Assembly (NCBI GenBank): GCA_034509755.1
Contig: CM067562.1
Span: forward strand, 34,783,501 to 34,847,500
Origin: Anisodus tanguticus
Taxonomy: Eukaryota; Streptophyta; Magnoliopsida; Solanales; Solanaceae
DNA: 64,000 nt
Direction: 5' to 3'
Positions 22,520 to 32,552 of this stretch are shown in pieces (within the stretch, counting starts at the first letter, position 1; the number at the start of each line of letters is the position of its first letter). The notes beneath the pieces were generated by a model. The model was given only the letters and a program-made list of their open reading frames with translations. It ran no database searches and had not been told where the DNA came from. A program made the position numbers and the translations under genes.

Positions 22520-22946
22520 TAATAATATAAACAAGAAAATCGCACTACGTCAGCTATATTAATTTGTTGTACAACAACATACTAGTGTAATTCCACAAAA
22601 GAGGTTGTTGTATTAAACTATTAATCTCTTATCTTTTTAGATTAATTTCACTTAAGTGATTAGTTACATATCATTATATTTATAAGGTGGTGATATTCTA
22701 AAATAATAAATAAATAAAAAAACATTGTAGATCCTCACATCCAAAGCCAAGATTTCCACTACACTTTACTCCATAACTTCACACACAGACACACACCAGT
22801 ATTTCTCTGCCATTTTTATACCCAATCCAATATACTTCGTTATTCTTCTCCAATTTTATTGAAATTATTTCTTCTAATCAATCAAAATTGTAACTTTGTT
22901 TGTTAATCAGTCTAATTTTTTCTACGAATTTCAAGCTTAAAAAACC

Positions 22947-23405
22947 ATGAAAGTTCATCCAGTCACACTACAGAACGACATCATATCGACTTTCTCTCCG
23001 GCCTGCCGCCAAAAGAAGCTTCGGAGACTTCCTCATATCTTCGCGAAGGTTCTAGAACTTCCGCTCCATTCCGATGCTGATGTTTCAATCGAAGAAACCT
23101 CCGATTCATTGCGCTTCGTTATCACAACTGATGATATCCGCGATAATATTAGGGCTCACATAGTCGAGATCTATCCAGGTGTTACTAAAATTGTTATCCG
23201 AGGTGATAACGTTTTCGATTCGTCTTTACCTGGGTTAGAGCTCGACTTGTGGCGGTTTCGGCTGCCGGCGGTGACTGTGCCGGAGCTGGCTACTGCCGAT
23301 TATAGTGACGGCGAGCTGGTGGTGACAGTGCCGAAAGGGGCGGATGACGACGGTGGCGGCGATGGTGATATCGGTGGAGCTGGTCGTCTTGTTCTTGTAC
23401 AATAA
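22947..23405 (+). CDS. HSP20-like (alpha-crystallin-type) chaperone family protein, intronless
   Basis: 152 residues from the ATG in a leader rich in CT. The order of conserved blocks matches a plant HSP20-like family: KKLRRLPHIFAKVLELP (24-40), then SDADVSIEET, IRAHIVEIYPGVTKIVIRG, LDLWRFRLP and DGELVVTVPKG, ending GRLVLVQ. The last two blocks correspond to beta strands of the alpha-crystallin fold. There is no signal or transit peptide. It is shorter at the N-terminus than a classic small HSP and has no C-terminal IxI/V tail, so it is a diverged HSP20-like protein and not a canonical heat-shock protein. It is the most G/C-rich coding stretch in its neighbourhood. Confidence 0.88.
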   Translation: MKVHPVTLQNDIISTFSPACRQKKLRRLPHIFAKVLELPLHSDADVSIEETSDSLRFVITTDDIRDNIRAHIVEIYPGVTKIVIRGDNVFDSSLPGLELDLWRFRLPAVTVPELATADYSDGELVVTVPKGADDDGGGDGDIGGAGRLVLVQ

Positions 23406-24150
23406 TCCTCTTCCTTCTCTATTTTCAGCTATGTTTTTTTTTTCAATTTTTAATTTTTAGGTTTTGTTAATTCCAATTATAGCTCGTCCTGGTAATGGGA
23501 TATAATTTTGAACTATGTGATGTTTAAATGAAATGGTTTCCTATCATTAGATGTGTATATGCTTCTCTTTAGATGAATATTTGATCATCGAGTGTGGGTT
23601 TTTTAGTTTTATGTACATATGTTAGTATAAACTTTGCTTTTCAATACTTACTAATACTGAACTAACAAGTAAGGACCTGTTTAGCCATGAGAATTGTTCA
23701 CGATCAGTGTTGGTTGTAATATTTCTATAATCCAACTTGGAGTTGGATTCCAAATTTGGAAAAGTGCGCAAAACCGGTTTTCCAGCTCCGTCTTCATAAA
23801 TTCCAAATAGTGTTCAATTCTCTCCTTTGCAAAAAGTATAACCGAACACAACTTTAACTTCATAAATTTCAAATAAAGTGAAAAGTATATGGAATCTATG
23901 GGCAAACGACTACTAAGTGTCTAACTAATCCTCTAATAATAGGCCACCACGGAATGGAAAAGAACAAGTTTTGTGTTAAATTTCAGTGGCAATGCATAGT
24001 CAAAGTTGGCTTATTGGGTTGGTATTCGAGTTCTAAGAATTTGTCATAATCACAAGATGGTGTACCTTGAGTTTCTTATTTGATTGTTCTACATATGTAT
24101 ATATATGATAAGATTTATGATTGCCTAAGACTGAACTTTCCTCATATACA
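23406..24150. other. 3' flank of the HSP20-like gene
   Basis: Likely 3'UTR to about 23,560; after that nothing was recognised. Confidence 0.35.
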
Positions 24151-24398
24151 TACTCCCTCCGTCCCAATTTATATGAGGATTGACCAGTTTGGAGAGTCAA
24201 ACAGTTCTTTCTTTGACTATGATTTTCTCAAACTCTTTTCATATATTGTGAATTATTAATTATGTAGATTTATAGTACTTTTTATGTAGTTTTCAAATAT
24301 GTAAAATTTATTATAAAATACTCGAAGAATCTATGTTTGAAATTGAGTTTGACTCCAAAAATTGGTCAACCCTCATATAAATTGAGACGGAGGGAGTA
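24151..24398. mobile_element. Stowaway MITE, well preserved
   Basis: The left end TACTCCCTCCGTCCCAATTT and the reversed right end TACTCCCTCCGTCTCAATTT pair almost perfectly, and the inverted repeat continues through ATATGAGG. TA borders are present. Length 248 bp. Confidence 0.9.
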
Positions 24399-25514
24399 TT
24401 TATTTTGGGTGATTGTCCATTGCCATGGTCTCAATAATGTTGCCTTTGTGCTTACAGTAATGTTAGTTCATCTGATATTTTTGGTTACCATCTTTTAAAA
24501 ATTTCTTTGTAGACTTTGTATGATCGTAATGTTGTGGCTACTCTGTAAAGTTGATTTTTCCAATTCCTTTACTTCCTCATCTTGATGGCGCTGGTGCATG
24601 TCAAAGCAGCTAGATATAAGGTGATGCCTGTGTAACTCTGTTTATAGGCTCCAATTTTCTAATCAAGAATTGATCTCGGACCCTCGAATTTTCTCAAGTA
24701 TCTTACAGCACAGTATGTTGGTTATTCTAGTATCTTGATTGTTATTGATCTCTGAGAATAGGAGACGCTTTGGATATTGTAAATTGGAGTGTTTAAGATA
24801 TATTAGAAATGACCTTCAGGGAGCATAAATATGACAATGATACTAACTTAGCTGCCTTTGGAACAAAATCTCATCCCTCAATTTTGTGCAGTAACTTTTT
24901 TTTTTTTGACATTTTCTCTCTTTTTTATCATGCTTGTATTGCCATTATGATGGCGTGTAATACTGAATTTGTATGTTTGATTTGATTTAGCAGCTTCTCA
25001 AGTTAGTTGTGCTTTCCGTGGTGCTTTTCTGCAGTAATATTCCGCCTTGTGGCCCTTGGTTATATTTTTTCTGAAATTTTGTGTTCTTTGAAGTCGATCT
25101 TCTCCTTCGTTGTGTTATGATTCCTCATTCTTAGCCTATTTAGCCTGTACTATCTGGGCTTAAACCTCTGTTGCTTGCTGCCTTAAACAATTAGTAGGCT
25201 GCATATATCAACGTGTTACTTCAAAATACCTGGTTAATTTTTTGTCATAATAATATAATCAAGCCTCCCTATAACAACATTGTTTGTCTAGATATTTTTT
25301 GGATGCTAAAGCGAAATGTTGTTATAGAGAACATGTAATATTACATAACATGAGAATACCTTCCAACGAAGGTATGAGAATGAGAAAAGGAGTTTTATTT
25401 ATGGAACTGAATCCACTAATATTTCCCAGTTAATTGCAAACAACTGCTGCTGAAAAGTCAAATTATCATTTCATTTCTCAATTATCAAAAATAACATTAA
25501 CCGTTCACCATTGA
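24399..25514. other. Intergenic, nothing recognised
   Basis: T-rich sequence with no supported gene. Confidence 0.35.
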
Positions 25515-26664
25515 TGTTGTTGGATATGTAAAGCACGTACGGGAATAGTAAATAACTATTACAGTGATCCAAAGGATAAACAACAAAGATTACAACAACA
25601 AGTTGTCAATCTCTTGATCTTGAATAGGAACTTCAAATCTGGATCTTGTATTCAGAAATACAAGAACATGAACTGCTACACTTGTGGCTTGTAGAACCGC
25701 TGAGAATCCGAACGGTTAGAGTCCTTTGAGATTAAAGTTCACACCTGAAACACTTAACAATCAATTAGATAATCACAACACTACCGGCTGAGTCGAGAGA
25801 TGACTCTCTGTCTTTAAGACAAGATTGCACCCGTGTATAGGCTTTACGGAAGTGTGGACAATAGTCTCCCAAGATGAAACAACAGACTATCAAATGTGCA
25901 AAGCCTACACAAATGATCCCAGCGAAGAACACGAATAATGCAGATTGCTAAGAGAAGCATTGCTTATCCGAAAAAAAACAGATCTCTTTGTGGTGTTGTT
26001 AACTTGTAAGTATACTCATATGTACATTTTTGTTCACCTATAGAATTGAGCCAAAGACCTCAATTTATAGGTGTGCATGATGGCCTCTTCAAGTGCCCAT
26101 GTAATGGCCTTCAATAGCTAAGTAATGGCCATTGAATCCATCAACTAATGCAGCCAAATAATGACTCAAGGAATGGCCAATTAGTGGTGGAATCAATGGC
26201 ATTGAAGCCACCCCAACAGCCAAAACTTTTGGCCTTCCGTTGAGCAGTCACTGCCAATGAAGCGCCGCGGCGCTAATTCAACCAGAAACTCACTGCCAAT
26301 CAGGCGCTGCAGCGCCGTCAGGCGGCGCCGCGGCCCTTCTCGGCTCCGCCGCCCTTTTCCGACCCGTACCATCTTGCACTTCGCACAATCCTTCCTTCGT
26401 TTACCAACGTGGAACACTTGTCATTTAGCAAATAACATTTCATCATTCTATGCCTCAAACATTTACTTACGTATCAATATCTCTTTCACTAACGAAATTT
26501 ACGATACTTGGCACTACAAGTGCACGTGTGTGGAAACGATGTTTCCGACGTGCGGGGACCCCAATTGTTCGAGTCATAAATAATAGGATAAACTAAATCC
26601 ACATTAGTAAACTTCCGACAGATGCTTCATATGCAATAAGATATAGAAGCAATATCTCCTAACA
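25515..26664 (-). mobile_element. LTR-like segment (possible solo LTR) related to the copia LTRs at 40.9 and 46.1 kb
   Basis: It shares a stretch with the copia LTRs and the segments at 48.1 and 58.3 kb: GCTGAGTCGAGAGATGACTC, TCTTTAAGACAAGATTG and GGACAATAGTCTCCCAAGAT. On the minus strand it starts TGTTAGGAGATATTGC and ends near CCAACA, giving TG...CA ends. No target duplication was found, so the exact ends are uncertain. The centre (26261-26345) is strikingly G/C-rich with short perfect palindromes. Confidence 0.6.
26261..26345. repeat. G/C-rich palindrome cluster inside the LTR-like segment
   Basis: AGCGCCGCGGCGCT (26261-26274) and GGCGCTGCAGCGCC (26303-26316) are perfect 14-bp palindromes. 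GGCGGCGCCGCGG follows. Confidence 0.85.
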
Positions 26665-26744
26665 TTAGGAATTAAGAATAGTTTATCCTTCAAATAAACT
26701 ATTTATGCTATACTCCTTCACCCGAATGGAACTTATTTTACTCC

Positions 26745-27185
26745 TTAAGTATCCACAGGTCTAGAATCGAACTCCGGTGAAAGCATTTCAACTTCCAAGT
26801 CTGGCACGCAAAGCATCCCTTTCAAATCCATCACACTCAGGTAGCCAAGAGCCCTTAAGGACGACGGGTAAGATATAGTTAGAAACTTTTCATTTTCGAA
26901 CTCGAATGATAAAATTCGATCAGCAAGGGCTGTAACATTCGGTTTACCCAGCCAATACAAACATTCATTCACTAGTACCCCTCGACTGGATGGGTGACAG
27001 GGAGGCATCTCAGCAATTTCTTTCCATCTGTCATAATTTATTAGGCTAGTAAACGTAAACACCTCGCATCTTAGCTGAAAAAGCTTAGCGTTGGTAAAAT
27101 AAGTAGGTGAACATTTGGCCATTTTACACAACTGTTGCATGACTGGATTGCACAAATGATCGTTTCCTCTTCTTGTTAGGCTGCA
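26745..27185 (-). pseudogene. F-box-associated (FBA) domain fragment
   Basis: The minus-strand frame reads RRGNDHLCNPVMQQL near 27160, continues with LFQLRCEVFTFTSL and EMPPCHPSSRGVLVNECLYW, then DRILSFEFENEKFLTIS and GYLSVMDLKGMLCVPDLEVE. This is the beta-propeller-like F-box-associated domain (NP..., W..i...P, G.lyWL, i..FD...E.F..i..P) of the large plant F-box families. The N-terminal F-box and the first half of the domain are absent; a stop lies just upstream of 27185. It ends in a stop at 26745, next to the LTR-like segment, so the end is probably truncated too. Confidence 0.75.
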
Positions 27186-27654
27186 ATAGCATCAACCATA
27201 TTCTTCTGTTAACTAAAAGAAAGCAAGAAAACAAAGGAATCCGTCAAACACAAATCAAGTACAATATATCATTCAGCAAACAACTTCACTCTGACGAAAA
27301 ATCAAAAGGGTATGTAAACAATGGTGCACAAAGTAGGGGTGTTCGTCCATCGGTATGGTACGATCTTTAGATATTTCGATTTGGTATTCGGTTTCTATAC
27401 CAATAGCATACCTAATTAGATTTGGTATAGCTCAATTTTTCTCCTTTCAATTTCTGTTTATTCGGTTTAGTAACCTAGATTTGTTCATTCTCAATTATTA
27501 TCTGAAAAAATAGAGATAAAGAAGAAAAAGATCTAAATCTTCAAAAGGACATCACCATGTGTAAGTGAATTGAATTCTTGGTGTAATAGAAGTCTACCCT
27601 ATCCAAACAACAATTAATCTGGACAAGTTTACACTTATAAGTCAATATCATAGC
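27186..27654. other. Spacer with a hAT-like end and the start of duplicated segment B
   Basis: AGTAGGGGTGTTCGTCC at about 27334 resembles a truncated hAT end. From about 27490 to 27654 the sequence is a diverged copy of 20100-20180 plus 20480-20510 (shared GAAGAAAAAGATCTAAATCT and GGACAAGTTTA). Confidence 0.55.
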
Positions 27655-29189
27655 TGTTATGAAATAATAATAATAAAGCTAGAACAATAATATTGTTGAG
27701 AAAGAGAAGAGAGGAGAGTTCTTATTTCTCTTAAGGAATGATATACAATGAGGGAAACATATCTATTTATAGGAGAAAATTGACTTAGTCCCAAAGTTAT
27801 TGGCCCTAATATTTCTCATAAAGATAGACATCCACAATATATGATAATACCCATAACACTCCCCCTTGGATGTCTATTTTGTCACGTAGGCCATATAGGC
27901 TGAGACAATTTTCATTTACATGACATCTTCTAATGTCAGGACTGCAGGTCCAATAAATTTACCCTTACCAAGATACATCTACTTGATAATTATTTCTACA
28001 TCAACATGTTTTAAGAGGCGTAGAATTTAGATCCTCATAATATTATACAATATTGCGCACTATATTGTATCAAATATATTATTGACGAGATATTATTTTG
28101 TATCGGTTTGCAATTAGACATAACTTATTGAGATATTATCACTTCATTATTTTTCAGGTACCTGAACCTCGTACGAGATTTTATGAAGTGTTATGTCGTA
28201 GGCTTTTCAAGAGCACATTGCCTCCTTATTATGATCATTTTGATCATTTGTTCCTCTTTTTTTTCAAGGATTATTGCGTTTGAAACCGATTTGTCTATCA
28301 TGCTTCACGCATATTGTAAACCCTATCCTTCAGGGACATTTAGGAGCATCTTACAGCTGAAATATGGAATAGTTGGGTCAGTAAATGATTCTAGCATTTG
28401 ACTTGAATTACGTTTGAACGACGATCATACCGATGATAATTCACAATATATTTTTTAGTTGTTTATTCTCTCTACCCTTATGTTAGAAAAACTAACATAC
28501 ATTTTCACCTTACTTAAGGAATCCATATGCGTGCATCGTGGCGAAGCAAGGGGCGTTCCAGCCACTTGACTTATTGGAAAGGGGCTCTCTGTGGTAGCTT
28601 CATTAATCATATGCCGCACAACAAAACTATTAGATGAAAATATTTGATTCTTGACCTTGAACCAATTATGAGGGGAGAATTTATCATAATTTGTTGGTAT
28701 GAAGCATACACGTGATGTTGTATGTAATATATCATATTTCAGGTCAACACGACAATGATTTAGCTATTTTTTAGAGGCATTCAACGGTAAACCAGCTTGA
28801 ATATAAACCAGCATTAACAAGATGAATTATTTTGATTACGTAATCTGAAGATTGTGCTCTCAACTCAATTATTTTGAGCAAACAACTTTGTAAATGTCAA
28901 ACTGCAGGTTGACAATAAACGCACATATGACCGTCTTATCGATGCATCTATTTAAGACATCACATAACAGGTGAACGGGCCCTTATTCACCTTTTATATT
29001 TTTCAGAATTTAGGGAACTCATTCCAACATTAGCTGGTGTAATCAACTTATCATGAGAACAAACAAATTAATTCTTGAAGAATCTTCTAGTTCTTCAATA
29101 TATTTCGAGTACAAACTTAGCACATAAGATTTAAATCACGACAATCAAAATTGTCACGTCAATTGATAAATTTATTTGTACTAGTGAAC

Positions 29190-29475
29190 TTCAAGTTTAC
29201 CATGTCATGTGCTATTTGTTTTAGTAAACTTCTGGTTTACTATAACATGAATTCTATTTTGTACAATAAACTTCTGGTTTATCGTGACATGTGGTTTCAT
29301 CATGCTTATATTTAATACAATTTGGAGAATAAAGAGGCTAACCTTTCAAATACATATTTCTTACCCACTATGCTTTTTTAGATATTTAGTCATCCGATCA
29401 TTTATAGCTTCAATATGATAGCCATTTACTTTAGTAAACTTAGGGTTTACTACAACTTGTGCTTCGATCATAACA
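29190..29475. repeat. Hairpin repeat family 1 inside the LTR element
   Basis: AGTAAACTTCTGGTTTACTA and variants (GTGAACTTCAAGTTTACC, AATAAACTTCTGGTTTATC, AGTAAACTTAGGGTTTACTA) occur four times. Each is an imperfect inverted repeat around a 3-5 nt centre. Confidence 0.8.
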
Positions 29476-29503
29476 ACTTTTTACAATCTAGAACGAATGA
29501 CAT

Positions 29504-29533
29504 AATATATATATATATACACACACACACACA
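29504..29533. repeat. Compound microsatellite (TA)n(CA)n
   Basis: A TA run passes directly into an ACAC run inside the LTR element. Confidence 0.9.
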
Positions 29534-30734
29534 TTGTTTGAACACTATTGGTGCCCATGATCTTCTAGATAAATAGTGTCGTGATCTTCTAGATAAATAG
29601 TTAGCTCTTCTGGAGCACTTGATCATTAATTTTGTACAATAAAATATTGCTTAGATACTGCTGATATCATAAAAGAAATTATAGTTAGACACTGTTGGTG
29701 TCATGAAGTAAATAGTAATCAAATGGACATTTAAAGACAATATAATTTATAAATGATGAAAAGTAAGTTCTAAACTTTAATATTTCAGACATCTCATTCA
29801 GGGAGAATACCATTAACATTCGAATATTTATCATCAAAGCTGCTACAGTAACCATAATATATCATTGTGGTTATAGTAGATAGTATTCTACACAATTTGT
29901 ATCATTTTGCCTTAGAATGATACATAATAAAAAAAATTCAAGATGATTTGACGTGCGATAGGTATGAGGGCGAATTCAACCTTTTTCGTTTAATGAATTT
30001 CGGTCTTCACATATTCCAAGGATGCTTGTATACATTCATAATATTCATATACAGATGCACAACTAGTGGTGATAGATTCACATCTTTTGTAAAGTTAAAA
30101 AGGCACAAAAAATTTATGACTATACAAACCATGCACATAAGTACGAAGATAGTTACTGTATGCATACATAGCACTAACGTATTAAATGTTGATCCACTAT
30201 GTCATTTGCATTTTTAATATTAAATCTATTTTGAAAATCATATATACATGCCAAGAAAAAACTAATGTCTAATACCAACCTTTGTGAGATCAAGTGATGA
30301 AACATGTGAATTCAATTTTATGAATACTTTCAAAACAGAAGCACGATACTTTATGCTAGTTATACCATACATTACAAATCTTTCATCTATTACTTTAATA
30401 GAGAGTAAAAGTTAGTCTGTCAAAATCACTAAGTACAACTGTAACCGCAGTTTAAAAATCGAGAGAGTGACATACCTCAACAGAGAGAACGAAAAAAAAT
30501 GAGCCCGCATACATTTTATGAAGGAAATGAGAGTCACCGCTAACAGAATTGTTACTTGATAGATCAAATGATAAGAAGGCATTATACTTCAAACGATGGA
30601 ATTAGTTGTCTCTTAAGTTTCTACAACTTATTATTCCATAAATATGTCAGTGAGTTCAAATATAAACTTCTTTTAATATGTGAAATAAAGAAGTAAATTT
30701 TCAAAGTTGAACACTTTTGAAAGTAAAATTCAAA

Positions 30735-31415
30735 ATCTTACTACTTGGGGAGTAAAGTACAGAGACTTAATGCTTCGGGAATAAATTTTGAATTCACTAC
30801 TTTACGAGTAAATTTCAGATTTACTACTTCAAGAGTAAAATTTAAATTTTCTACTACTTCGAGAGTAGAGTTCAATGTTCTACTACTTCGAAAGTGAAGT
30901 TCAAAGATTTACCACTTCAGGAGTAAATTCAAAGTTCTACTACTTTCAAATTTGCCACTTCGGGAGCATTTCTAAGTTTACTACTTCGGAAGCAAATTTT
31001 TAAGTTTGCTACTTCGGGAGCAAAGCATAAAATATTTAGAATATTATTTCTCAATTATCCTACCTCTTCTGGAGGTGGGTCGTGATATTTTCACAATAAA
31101 GAGCACGTCTGTCTTTATAATCTTTACTAATCATCACATTCACTTCAGGGAATGGATCTGTACTTATAACATTTATCAAAAGTTCTCATTCTTCAGGAAT
31201 GGAACATATCTCAACGTGCCTTAAACATATAAAGTAATGATAACTTAGAACTTCTTTCAGATCTTGCTACTTCAGGAGCAAATCGAGATATATATAAGAA
31301 ATTGCCTTAAGCATGCTTAGAACATCTTTTAAGATATTGCTACTTCAGGACCAAATTGAGGTATATATATGATATTAATAACGTCCTTCCGATTATTTTG
31401 CTCTTCGGGAGAAAA
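30735..31415. repeat. Hairpin repeat family 2 inside the LTR element
   Basis: About 13 copies of CTACTTCGGGAGTAAA and variants (CTACTTCGAGAGTAGA, CCACTTCAGGAGTAAA, CTACTTCGGAAGCAAA) occur at irregular spacing of about 25-35 nt, then more sparsely to 31.4 kb. Several copies form a small stem, for example CTACT-TCGAG-AGTAG. Confidence 0.85.
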
Positions 31416-32036
31416 AATTAATTACCTCAAAAATCTTGTAAGCACCCCATAGAAGCAATCTCATGTTATTAAGGAGATTTTTCTTTTTAATCATCGATCA
31501 TATTAGCGTTTTCCATCATTACCATTGATCGACGACGGAACGAAGAACGGTGTGAATTGAGACATATTTGGATGGAAGACAATGTGAAGATGTGTTCGCT
31601 AAGCAAAGTATCGGTCCTGCTCCTGGCTTAACCATCCTACGTGACCCCCTATTGTTCACCATTCACCTAACGCTAAGAATAAAAATAGTCATTCACAATA
31701 CTTTATAAACCTACAAAGTCTTTAATAAAACAAATCATGCCTGCAGAACAATTGTGAGCAGATGATGAAAATATTCTGTGGCTTTATGATGTTGTTCAAT
31801 TTTCTCAGTTGGTTAAAATCTCGTACTGATAACGTGTTATGAAATAATAATAATAATGAAATTAGAACAAGGATATTGTTAAGAAAGAGAGTAGATTTCT
31901 TATTTCTCTTAAGGGATGATATACAATGAGAGGAACATCTCTATTTATAGGACAAAATTGACTTGATCTCAAAGTTATTGACCCTAATATTTCTCCTAAA
32001 GATAGACATCCACAATATATGATAATATCCATAACA

Positions 32037-32552
32037 ATAGGAAAGATAATTTAATGTAAATATACATTTATCTACTATAAGTATAAAAACTAAACTTATA
32101 CACCAAATAATATAAACTACGTCATATATTTTCAAAAAAATACGTTTAACACTGCATTATTTTTATTTAATACAAGAGTAATAAATTTCTACCGTTGTCA
32201 AATATACAAATTAAATATAATAGTCTAGTTAAGAAAATCTCCCCCCCCCCCCCCCGGGCACAGAGAGGTATATGCTTTCGATCCATATCTGATACACTAC
32301 TAATTAGTATTAGCCTTCTAATTTTACAAAAAGTGCAAAAAAATTATAAGGTCCATATGGCTTGAAACGAAAAGCAACATACTAAAAATATCAAATATCC
32401 ATGAATTTAGTAGGATAAAATACAAAATTCAGTGAAGATGTTCATTGGAGCTAATGAAGTAAAGTAAAGTGACTTTTGGAAGACTAAATTAAAGATAAAT
32501 AATAAAGCAAACATTTTCTGCATTTGGCTTTAAAGAAACTGTTATTGGCAGA
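32037..32552. other. Right arm of duplicated segment B and spacer
   Basis: 32037-32125 matches 22240-22550 with gaps (ATATACAT, AACTTATACAC, TAATATAAAC, CTACGTCA). C15 lies at 32241-32255. The likely 3'UTR of the ribosomal gene ends here. Confidence 0.55.

Larger units (their letters stand above)
27655..32036 (-). mobile_element. Non-autonomous LTR retrotransposon, 4.4 kb, full length with both LTRs
   Basis: LTRs at 27655-27858 and 31835-32036 both begin TGTTATGAAATAATAATAAT and end CATAACA (204 and 202 bp, similar throughout). Flanks ATAGC and ATAGG give a 5-bp duplication with one change. The minus strand has a polypurine tract AAGGGGGAG just before the left LTR and, after the right LTR, a possible primer-binding site (GTTATCAGTACGAG). 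The 4-kb interior has no gag or pol that I can recognise and is built largely of short hairpin repeats. This fits a LARD-type element mobilised in trans. Confidence 0.85.

Noticed and set aside
26193..26583. Arg/Pro-rich open frames over the G/C block
   Set aside because: Compositional frames in an LTR-like segment; no domain.
29948..31224. Open frames inside the 4.4-kb LTR element
   Set aside because: Short, no gag or pol motifs, and they cross the hairpin repeats.
30735..31415. CRISPR-like array
   Set aside because: Repeats are short, variable and irregularly spaced, and the DNA is clearly plant nuclear within an LTR element.
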